The position numbers and the translations under genes were made by a program. From Bretschneidera sinensis (taxonomy: Eukaryota; Streptophyta; Magnoliopsida; Brassicales; Akaniaceae), in the NCBI GenBank assembly GCA_023935145.1, contig CM043698.1, positions 85,969,001-86,033,000 of the forward strand: a stretch of 64,000 bases of DNA, in the 5' to 3' direction. This document shows positions 10,111-18,917 of the stretch, piece after piece (position 1 is the stretch's first letter; each line of letters starts with the position of its first letter). The notes beneath the pieces are model-generated. The model was not told the DNA's origin. It saw only the letters and a list, made by a program, of their open reading frames with translations, and made no database searches.

Positions 10111-10115
10111 ATTTA

Positions 10116-10160
10116 CACATTGGGGACAATGTGCATTTTAAGTTTAGGGGTATGGGGACA
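10116..10160 (+). promoter_or_regulatory. Hairpin plus internal polypurine-like tract, element A
   Basis: CACATTG-GGGA-CAATGTG (10116-10133) forms a 7-bp stem with a four-base loop. About eight bases later comes AGTTTAGGGGTATGGGGACA (10141-10160), resembling the terminal tract AAGTTTGGGGG at 11250. The same pairing occurs in elements C, D and E. Confidence 0.7.
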
Positions 10161-10550
10161 CATTCACACACTACACTATGTCCTACATTTTTAGTTATGT
10201 TGTTATTTTCATAGATAAATGCATGTTCATTCTGTCCAATAAACCTTTTTTTGTGATCTAAACAAAATGTTATGATTCGACTTCATCAGTGAGCTTAACA
10301 CTTTGAACATATAGGCCAATAAACAAGTTTTGAACCTAGATCACTGCCCTTTTGGCATTTAAGAATTCACAAGTTTAACTTGAACTATCACGAGCACATT
10401 AGCACATAGCTGTGTGGGGTATGACATGATATTTGGATTGATATGTTTCTTTTGCTTGACTGTGAACTAGATGACCTATTAGATTGACATTTTGGCATAT
10501 AAAAATAGAAAAGATTGATTTGTGCTCAAAAAGAAAAAAAATGCTCCTAA

Positions 10551-10730
10551 TGATCAATAAAAACAAATCTTTCGCTGAGTAACTGGCCCTCTTGTCTCAG
10601 TAAGCATTGAGTGTCACGTCAAAAGGTGGAAAATCTTAAGTGATCATTAAAAAGGAATTTTTCGCTGAGTAACTGGCCCTCTTGCCTCAGTAAGTATTGA
10701 GTGTCACGTCAAAAGGTGAAAAATTCTTAA
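10551..10730 (+). repeat. 90-bp tandem duplication in element A 3' region
   Basis: Two 90-bp units, each with CGCTGAGTAACTGGCCCTCT and GAGTGTCACGTCAAAAGGTG, start at about 10551 and 10641. A weaker third unit may follow at about 10731. Function is unknown. Confidence 0.8.
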
Positions 10731-11225
10731 TGGTAGCATAAAAATCAGTTAGTTTCGTAGCCTTGTTGACTCGAGCCAGTAAGTCCTTAGGGGTGTCTTT
10801 AAACCTAATGCCCTAAAACCATCTGGTTTGGGAGTCATTGGCCAAACACTCGTTACACGAGTCATCAAGAAAGCTTAAGGGAACTAACTTGGCAAAAATA
10901 TCGCAAATAAAAGTCTATGCCATATTTGTTAACTCTAATAGGATGTTTGGTGAATCTTGAGTCATCGAAACACTACTCATTTGAATTTCTTGGAAACTCA
11001 ATCTTTTATGTGCTAATCACCACACACCGAAGTCAAACTTGTGATATCTTAGAATACCTAGTGAATATAATTTACGTTCAAAACTCTTATTCATTGCAGA
11101 TATATGTTTACACTTGTTAAGCTTGCTCATGAATGCGCATCATTGTTTTGTGTAAAATCTAGATTTTTTATTGACACTATGAACATTGGATTTATCTATA
11201 TTTCTGTTTTAGTTTTTAATTTAGT

Positions 11226-11262
11226 ATTGCTAAGGGACTAGCAATAAGTAAGTTTGGGGGTG
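11226..11262 (+). promoter_or_regulatory. Terminal hairpin and polypurine tract of element A
   Basis: ATTGCTA-AGGGAC-TAGCAAT (11226-11245) is followed by AAGTTTGGGGGTG and then the 3' LTR at 11263. The tract is in the expected place for plus-strand priming. Confidence 0.8.
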
Positions 11263-12596
11263 TGATAGACGCTTAAATATACATATTTAAGCCCCCTTAT
11301 TTACACTTATTAGATCCTTTATTATGTTAATTTGGTATCTTTTACTCCATTTGTGTTTTTTACATGTTTTTATAGGGTCTTGGAGAAAAAGAAGCAGTTT
11401 TGGCACTTTAAGGAAGAAATCTAGAAGCCTTGGAGCACTTTCTGGACAAAGTGCGATCGAGCGCACATACGATCGTGCGCACACTTGTAGGATCGAGCGC
11501 ACACTGCGATCGAGCGCAAGGACACATGCGATCGAGTGCACATGTACGGGCGTGAACAATAAACTGCAGAACCTTATTTTGGAAAGTACAAGATTTTCGT
11601 TTTAGGAAGGTTTAGGATTGTCGTTTTAGGAAAGTTTAGGACTCATGGGTCTATTAGGACTTCTCAAAGACCTATAATACACTTGTAACTCACACACAAA
11701 AACACACCTTAGATAGAAAACACTTTTCTCTTTTCTTTTACTTGGAGTGGAGAGCTTGGGAGAGAATTGACGCCTCTTCTCTCGGGTTTATTCTTCTCCC
11801 TTATGTTTTGTTTAATTATGTTTACTTCAGTTAGTATGTGTAACTAACTCTCTTATAGGGCTCGATTGAAGCCCTAGTTATGTAATCCCATATTTTTATT
11901 CATTGATTAAATCTTTGCATAGCTTATTATGTTACTTAACTTGATTAACGCCTATGCTTATTTAAATTCCTCATATGTATGTGTAAGGCCAACGTATGCA
12001 TGTGGTATGGATGGGTTAGTTAGATCAATTTAGATGACCGAGTCCTGGGTCTAACATCAGTAACAAGGGACCATCTTATCCGGATACCCGAGTTAATCAA
12101 CATAGGAAGCCAGGAGTAGATACCATGCCCTAGGTCTCATGTGGTTGTCGATTTCCACAGTACCTATGTTTTCTTAAGGAACAACTCAAGCAGATACCAT
12201 GCTGAATCCCTTAAGGAAGAAAAGAGTTAGAGTAGATACCATACCTAACTCGTTGCTTAGGGAAATCAATAGCTTAAGGAGTAGATACCATGCCCTTAGG
12301 TTGGCAACCAGTAGGTACACATAATAAGGCTAGAGCACTGATACCTTATACAAAATCGGGAATGTATGACTAGTGGTGGATATCAAAGCCCTATGTCTTT
12401 ATTATTATTGAATCACCCTTCAGTTTATTATTTCTATCTTTTTACATTGCAAATATAATTCTAAATCGAACTTTACCAATCCCTGTGGAGATGATCTTGC
12501 ATTTGCACACTATGCTACACTATTGACCTTGTGCACTTGCAAGTAAAACAAAGTACGATTATTCACCTATTGATTTAGGTATATCTTCGCACAACA
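11263..12596 (+). repeat. Element A 3' LTR (1334 bp)
   Basis: Direct copy of 3951-5306 with about 30 substitutions by eye. Differences include one motif copy fewer (array 11452-11540, five copies) and the one-base shorter TATA region. Confidence 0.9.
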
Positions 12597-12601
12597 AATA
12601 T

Positions 12602-12905
12602 CCCAACTTATGGGAATTTCAATCCTATCATAATACTAATCACTTTCCTAATTGAATTATGCTCCAAAGCACTATTTAAGGGGGCTCTTTCCAAGTACAC
12701 TCAATTTTTTTACACACATAATTCTCTCTAGAAACTTTGCAATCTCCCTATTACCACAAAATATCTATACTAACTTAGGCATCAAAGAGTCCCCCTGGAG
12801 GCACAACCCCATCGGCCCTCTGGCAACTTTTAGGTTTTTCCTCGTTTTCGTGTGTGCAGGTCTCGCATTCTGGTCGTTGGTATCCTTGGAAGATTTTTGC
12901 CATCA
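12602..12905 (+). mobile_element. Tat/Ogre-like LTR, second part
   Basis: Continuation of the LTR begun at 3752. ACTATTTAAGGGGGC (about 12670) is a TATA-like site. ACTTAGGCATC (about 12774) matches the 56-kb minus-strand copy, which also has a GGCCCTC phrase shortly after. The end CATCA at 12905 is inferred from the matching ATCAACA end of that copy. Confidence 0.65.
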
Positions 12906-13077
12906 ATAGGTCTAAGTAATTATTTATATTTTAACACATCCCTTTACATGTAAGCTGACTAAAGGACTAATTGTTTTGCAAGTGAAATTTAAATGAAAAA
13001 AACCCAAATATCCAAAAAAGGCAAAGAAGAACAGAGTTAAATATCAAATATCCCTAGGACTCGAGACCAAGACTTCA
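12906..13077. other. AT-rich spacer, no gene
   Basis: Only short A-rich runs are visible. The right part may be internal sequence of the TRIM remnant that follows. Confidence 0.5.
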
Positions 13078-13169
13078 AGCTTAGATACCATGTTAAGAAT
13101 AATTGAGTTATCAATAATCCTAAAGCTAAGCTGATTAAAAATGACCCAATTAATTTTTATATTTTATCA
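13078..13169 (-). mobile_element. TRIM-like LTR with primer-binding site, minus-strand remnant
   Basis: On the minus strand an about 79-bp LTR (13169 to 13091, ending TTCTTAACA) is followed by TGGTATCTAAGCTTG, a degenerate version of the TGGTATCAGAGC primer-binding site. It is clearly related to the short LTRs at 23366 and 24510. The second LTR is not visible. Confidence 0.6.
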
Positions 13170-13882
13170 AATCGAACTTGTATGGAATTGATCTAATTTT
13201 ATTTTTAATAAGTCACTAATTGCTCGTTGATTAGGCCATACCAAAAATTAAATATGGTATATATATTTGATTTTAAAACTAATATGCTTCCCACCAATTC
13301 AGTCACATTCTGCAGAATATATACAATCTCAACTTATGCTTCAATTTTTGACTAGACAACCTTTTCATAGATTTGATACCAAAAAAATAAAAAGTAGTAT
13401 GTCAAATTTGTTTAACATGCAGATACTTTAAAATTAAATGGATGCAAGTTGATCTCACTTTAATTAAACAAAATCTTATTTTAATTAATACTTATAAATT
13501 AATGTACTACTTCACACTTGATGACCCACTTGCTTTTGGCTTTCTTCGTACCTACCAAGATTATTACTCATTCAGTTTCATATTTTTAGTCCACTTTTCA
13601 TTTGCACAAATTTTAATACAAATATTGTTTTATCCAAAACATCATTCAAAGTTAAAGTTAAGTACGTGTGAGTCCTACAAGAGTTATGTATGACATAAAA
13701 GAAGAGATTAGAAGTATAACTATAAAATTATTAGGTTTTATATCCCATGTAAAGAAAGTGGACAAACAATATATGACATTCGTTTTAAAAAATATGAATT
13801 AAAAATATAAGATAGAAGAGTGATTTATTATATTACTAATTTATGTATATGTTTACGAATAGATCTGATTTAACTAAGGCCA
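13170..13882. other. AT-rich spacer, no gene
   Basis: No domain is recognisable. The short frame at 13442-13693 has no family resemblance and ordinary AT-rich composition. Confidence 0.5.
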
Positions 13883-14332
13883 TGTTACAACAACTCAACC
13901 TCTCCAATTGAATGCAAAAGCAATGATACAAGATTGGAGAAATCAATTAGAAGCAGAAGAGAGCAAGCCAAATGAAGATGAAGAAAGAAAGGGAGAACAA
14001 GAAGAGGAAGAACAAAAAAGGCTAGAGGTGGAAGGACACTGTGAGGCAGTAAACTCAAAAGAAAAGGTTCTCAGCTTAAGGAAATCTATAAGAGCCAAAA
14101 TAGCCCTTGTGTGGATGATGGATTATGAATAGCTTCTCTAACTACATAACTAAGGCAGTTAGTAAGAGTTCCAATCAATTACTAGAGTTTGTTAGTTTTC
14201 TGTTTCCATTTTAACTAACTATACAACTATATAAATGAGCCGAGGTTCATTGTAATTCATTAAGAAATAAGAAATCTTTTATTCTTTTCATTTTTCTTCT
14301 TTCCTAATCTTTGTTACTTCCCAACCTTAACA
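13883..14332 (+). repeat. Element B 5' LTR
   Basis: TG...CA termini. The TATA box ACTATATAAATGAG is at about 14225-14238. The U3 part holds an open frame (13908-14132) rich in Glu and Lys with no known domain; the matching frame in the 3' LTR has a stop, so I do not call it a gene. Confidence 0.85.
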
Positions 14333-14333
14333 T

Positions 14334-14346
14334 TGGTGCTTTCATT
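14334..14346 (+). other. Primer-binding site of element B
   Basis: TGGTGCTTTCATT follows the LTR after one base, in the position of a primer-binding site. I do not assign the tRNA. Confidence 0.6.
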
Positions 14347-14606
14347 CTTTTTCACACAGAATCACTCCATCTGTTCTTCTTTCAATTCACAAACTCCCTC
14401 AATTACAATACATTACCATACTCATCAATGGAAGAAGGCACTAAATTTTCCAAGATTGATGAATAATTCAAACAAGTTTATCAATTTTAATCCACTCATT
14501 TACAAGTAGTAGCAAAATTCAATAGACACAATTTGTTGATATCAACAAATCCTTATAACAACTCATTCGATCTATTGACACAAGGCTAGACACACTACAA
14601 GATCAG

Positions 14607-15489
14607 ATGCAGCCAAGAAATATGCCAAATCAATTTCTTAGGGAATCTGAAGCCATTGTTACACAATGCACTTCTCTACATACTACAACTCATAGATCAA
14701 TGAGATTAGATGTTCCTCACATGCTTTTGGATGGATCTAAGGTAGAACATTTATTCAACTACTATAACATAGCTGGAGATCAGAGGATCTTGATTGTTTT
14801 CTTTCACATGGATGGTCCAGCATTGTCTTGGTACTAATAGATGTACAATAATGGTTTGATCAAGATTTAGAAAGGCTTCTTGGTGGCTATTTCTCTCAAA
14901 TTTGGTCCCTCTACATTTGAGGATCATAAAGGTACCATGGTAAAATTATCACAAACATCTACTATAATTGATTATGTGACAAGATTTGAAGCTCTCTCCA
15001 ACAAATTCTATGGCTTACTAGAGTCTTTTTAGTGAGTTTCTTCATTTCAGACCTCAAACCTGAACTCAGAAGAGAACTCCCGATTGCTCAGCCTACTTCC
15101 TTGATTTAGGCTATTTTCATGGCTAAAATGCAAGAGGATAAGTATAGAGAGATAAAGCTGTTGACTCAATCTGTCTGAAGTAAAAAAGCTCTATTCTAGG
15201 TAATTCTAAAACCCTTCCTTCATATTCCAGTAAAACACCTTTAGTACTTATTGCACATTCATTGCCAGTTAGAAGATCAAATCCCACAGAACTTAAGATT
15301 AGGAGAGAAAATGGATTATGTTACAACTGTGATGAAAAATTTGTCATTGGCCATAAATGCAATCTAAAATTCTTTTTGTTGGTTGGGAGTGGTGATAATT
15401 CTGATCAAGAAGGGGAGTATCAAGAAGAGCAAGATACAAAATTAGACACATTCCATAGATTAGTTTACATGCTTTCTCTGGTCATTTGA
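14607..15489 (+). pseudogene. gag: Element B gag with zinc knuckle, broken
   Basis: RLDVPHMLLDGSK... at 14700-14840 and MDGPALSWY match the N-terminal gag core of chromovirus-type Ty3 elements. The frame then shifts, with FEALSNKFYGLL at about 14980. The zinc knuckle CYNCDEKFVIGHKC is at about 15322-15363. Stops and at least one frameshift separate these parts. Confidence 0.75.
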
Positions 15490-15499
15490 GTCCTATGAT

Positions 15500-15840
15500 A
15501 ATCTAGATATGTGGTAAGAGTAGCAATCATATAGTGCAAGTATTGATTGATAATGGTTCAACCCATAATTTTATATAAGATAGAATTGCACATTTATTAA
15601 AATTGCCCCTATAACCCTGTAAGCACTTCAAGGTTTACATTGACAATGGAGACTTCTTGGAATGTACTAAACAATGTCTTCAAGTACCTTTGATCCTACA
15701 AGATCATTCTTTCAGCATTGATCTTTTTGTTCTACCAATATAAGTGGCTAATGTAGTCTTGGGTAAATAGTGGCTTGAATTACTTAGACCAATAGTGACT
15801 GACTATAAAAGCTTAACTATGGATTTCCAATGGTAGGGGT
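15500..15840 (+). pseudogene. Element B protease, stops at Gln codons
   Basis: VLIDNGSTHNFI (about 15540-15580) is the retropepsin motif with its Asp-Asn-Gly core. In the same frame, stops fall where related proteins have Gln: after NFI, after LPL, after LPI, before WLELL and after DFQW. All are TAA or TAG, consistent with C-to-T change of CAA or CAG. Confidence 0.65.
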
Positions 15841-16149
15841 AACCAGTTCACCTTAGTGGGGAAGCACAACTTAACCTTGAACCCCTTCCCATTAAACAAC
15901 TCAGAAAATTATCTTCTAATGAAGGGGTCTCTACATATTTCCACCTCAAAGTTACATCCACTACAGTAGACACCACACAATTTCCCCAAACCATACCACC
16001 TCTTGTAATAACCTTACTCAAACAATTTGAAGCAGTCTTCTCTGAACTACATCACTTACCACCCGCTAAACCATTTGATCACCATATCCAACTTCTTCCA
16101 GGATCCTAACCTATATTGTCAGACCCTATAGGTACTTTCACAATCAAAA

Positions 16150-16960
16150 GGGTGAAATTGAGAACCTAGTACAAGATATGTTTCACCATAGTATAATCAT
16201 ACCTAGTCAAAGTCCCTTCTATTCTCCTATTTTGCTAGTGAAAAAGAAAGATAGAATTTAGAGATTCTACATTGACTACATGGCATTAAACTCTATTACA
16301 ATAAAGGACAGGTTCCCTATCCCTACTATTGATGAACTCTTTGATGAGTTAGATGGAGCACAAGTCTTTTCTAAGCTTAATATAAGAGCAAGGTATCACC
16401 AAATTAGAGTCAAGGAAGAAGACATTCTCAAGACAACTTTTAGAACTCATAAGGGCCACTATCAGTTCTTAGTTATGCCCTTTGGACTCACAAATGCTCC
16501 TTCAATATTCCAAGGAACTATGAATAAGATTTTTAAACATTTTCTCAGGAAAATTGTGATATTTTTTTTGGGTGATATCTTGGTCTATAGCTCTTCAATG
16601 ATACACCTTCTCAAACATTTACAACCTGATCTACAATGCTTACTTACCTACCAATTATATGCTAAGGCCAGCAAATGCATCTTCTGTCAATCCTCTATAG
16701 ACTACTTAGGCCATATTGTTTCAATCCAAGGTGTATAACCAGTTCTTACAAAGATACAAGTATTCAAAGAATGGCCAATTCCTAAATCAGTTAAGGATCT
16801 CAGAGTATTCTTTGGACTGACTGGATACTATAGAAGATTTGTCCAAAGATATGTTGCCATTGCTACTCCCTTGACTAAGCTAATTAAAAATGATGCATTC
16901 CAATGGGATGAGGTAGCATTGGAAGCTTTTGAGAAGGTCAAGTCAGTACTAATGACCACA
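16150..16960 (+). pseudogene. RT: Element B reverse transcriptase
   Basis: The main frame 16280-16738 has the RT motifs [43 protein letters not shown] and GDILVYSSS. The usual FxDD site reads FFLGDILVY, so one catalytic Asp is lost. YIDYMALNSI lies just upstream behind a TAG that probably replaced a Trp codon. FGLTGYYRRFV and TPLTKLIKNDAFQW follow at about 16810-16910. Confidence 0.85.
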
Positions 16961-17390
16961 CCAGTCCCGATTCTCTCAAATTTACAAAAAATAAAATAAA
17001 TTAAATTAAATTAAAGTTGATGCTTCAACACTAGGCATTAGTGTAGTTTTAGCTCAATAAGGCCACCCTAGCTTTTTTTAGCAAGAAATTAGGACCAATA
17101 TTAAGAGAAACTTCTACTTATGTGAGAAAGCTTTATGCTATTGTTCAAGTTGTGCACAAGTGGAGGTAGTATTTGTTAGGTAGAATGTTCATTATCTTCA
17201 CTGATCATAAGAGTTTGAAAAATCTTATGAAGTAGGTCATTCAGACTCTTAAAAAACACCAATATCTAAGTAAACTATCGGTATATGACTACATAATTGT
17301 TTACAGACTCAGGAAAGAGAATAATGCTGCTGATACCTTGTACAAACTCCCTACAGCAATTAAAGACCACTTCAGATGACATTACTACTT
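16961..17390 (+). pseudogene. Element B RNase H, degenerate
   Basis: VDASTLGISVVLAQ, AIVQVVHKWR, IIFTDHKSLKNLM and RLRKENNAADTL-type segments are recognisable between 17015 and 17345. The frame is cut by several stops, among them TAG after KWR where Gln is usual. Confidence 0.7.
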
Positions 17391-17479
17391 CAGAGGCCTT
17401 CTTTTTGGGTTTTTCTAGTCCTAGCTTCAATATCCTTTAGGATATTAAATAAAAAAACAGGGAGAGTCCTGAGTTGTTA

Positions 17480-18029
17480 GCTTTACATAAGAAGTGGCAG
17501 GAATGAACCTTGAATCTAATCATCAAGCTACATGGGTTTCCTAGATCAATTGTGACGGATAGAAATAAAATCTTTATGAGTAACTTCTAGAAATTTATTT
17601 TTTTTATCTAAGTGGTACATCTTTACATATGAGCTCAAACTATCATCCCTAAACTGATGGGTAATCAGAAGTGTTAAACAGATGTTTGGAACATTACTTA
17701 AGGTTTTTTTGTCATGATCAATCTCATAGATGGTCTCTCTTTCTACCTTGGGCAAAATTGTGGTATAAGACATCATACCACTCTACTATACAGATATCCC
17801 CTTTTCGAGTTTAATATGGAAGGGTCCCTTCCACTATTCCTCAGTATATTAGAGGATCATGTCTAGTGCAAGCTCTTGATCAAGAACTCCATACTAGAAC
17901 TGCATTACTCAAGGCTTTGAAAGATAATCTTCTACATATTCAGCTGATAATGAAAACTAATATAGACCTTCATAGAATTGATGTACAACTATAGGTAGAA
18001 GATGGGGTATTAGTGAAGTTACAAACCTA
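17480..18029 (+). pseudogene. Element B integrase, degenerate
   Basis: Fragments resembling LHGFPRSIVTDRNKIF (about 17525-17570) and a SSNYHPQTDG-type site are followed by segments leading into the GPF/chromodomain region. Frameshifts and stops prevent any continuous product. Confidence 0.55.
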
Positions 18030-18366
18030 CAGGTAGCAGTCAGTAGCTCATAAGTTGAACAATAAGCTTAGTAAAAGATACTATGGTCTTTTCCAAGTCT
18101 CAAAGAAGATTGGAACAGTTGCTTACATATTATACTTCCCTGATACTAGTCGAATTCATCATGTGTTCCACATCTCTATGCTCAATCCGTTTAAAGGGGA
18201 AGTACTAGATATATCTACTCCTCTACCACCTATCAGCTATGCCAATAAACCCATTCATCTACCCTATAGAAATTATGGGTCAAAGACAAATTTATTGTCA
18301 CAATAAACTCATACCTCAAGTGTTGGTCAGATGGCATAGTCTTCCCTTAGAAGAAACATCATGTGA
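18030..18366 (+). repeat. 337-bp direct duplication, left copy (end of B pol)
   Basis: Encodes the integrase C-terminal part: KLSKRYYGLFQVSKKIG, VAYILYFPDTSRIHHVFHIS and, in another frame, VLVRWHSLPLEET, which resembles the degenerate chromodomain tail of chromoviruses. It is repeated almost exactly at 22029-22365; only two differences are seen (at 18188/18189 and near 18363). Confidence 0.95.
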
Positions 18367-18638
18367 ACACATTAAAATCACATGTCATACCTCACATAAT
18401 TTGTGCTAATGTGCTCGTGCTAGATCAGATCAAACATGTGAATTCTCAAAATGCCTAAAGTAACTAAATTTTAAAAATTTATCACTAGATCATGTGTTCA
18501 AAATGTTAAGCTCACCAATGACATCACATCACAGAAAATGTTTAGATCAACTAAAATTTCACGATAACATGAGCATGCATTTATCTCTATGACGAAAAGA
18601 CAACAAATTAGGACAAAGTGTGTGATGTGTCTCCCATA

Positions 18639-18750
18639 CCCCCAAACTTAAATTACACATTGACCCCAATGTGTGACTAATATGGAAAGAGCTGACCTGA
18701 GATATGGAGAACTATCTGGACTGGTATGGCTCATAGCATACCCCCAAACT
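18639..18750 (-). promoter_or_regulatory. Hairpin flanked by two polypurine-like tracts, element C
   Basis: ACACATTG-ACCC-CAATGTGT at 18655-18674 gives an 8-bp stem. On the minus strand, AAGTTTGGGGGTATG-type tracts lie about 100 bp apart on either side (complements of CCCCCAAACT at 18640-18648 and 18741-18750). The layout equals that of element A at 10038-10160. Confidence 0.75.
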
Positions 18751-18917
18751 TGAACTGAAGTACGCTTTGTCCCTGAAAAATAAAAACTGGAAAACAAAAA
18801 ATACTGGAAACAAACATTAATCATAAAAATGCGAAATAATAAATAAAAAAAAGAAAAGATAAGCTGTGGGGTGCCTCCCATGAGCGCTAAGTTTAACGTC
18901 TTCAGCCAGACCCAACA

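Larger units (their letters stand above)
3951..12596 (+). mobile_element. Element A: Athila-like Ty3 retrotransposon lacking RT/RNase H/integrase
   Basis: Both LTRs begin TGATAGACG and end ACAACA, and a perfect 5-bp target duplication AATAT flanks them (3946-3950 and 12597-12601). Order: LTR, tRNA-Asp primer-binding site, gag, protease, GC-rich motif array plus TATA, 3' ORF, hairpin and purine tract, terminal polypurine tract, LTR. The entire RT, RNase H and integrase region that should follow protease is missing, so it would depend on a partner for replication. The LTRs differ by roughly 30 substitutions and a 21-22-bp indel by eye, about 97-98% identity, making it one of the younger insertions here. 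Confidence 0.9.

Noticed and set aside
13908..14132. Acidic 74-codon frame in the element B 5' LTR
   Set aside because: The homologous frame in the 3' LTR has a stop and no domain is recognised; likely chance in A/G-rich U3.
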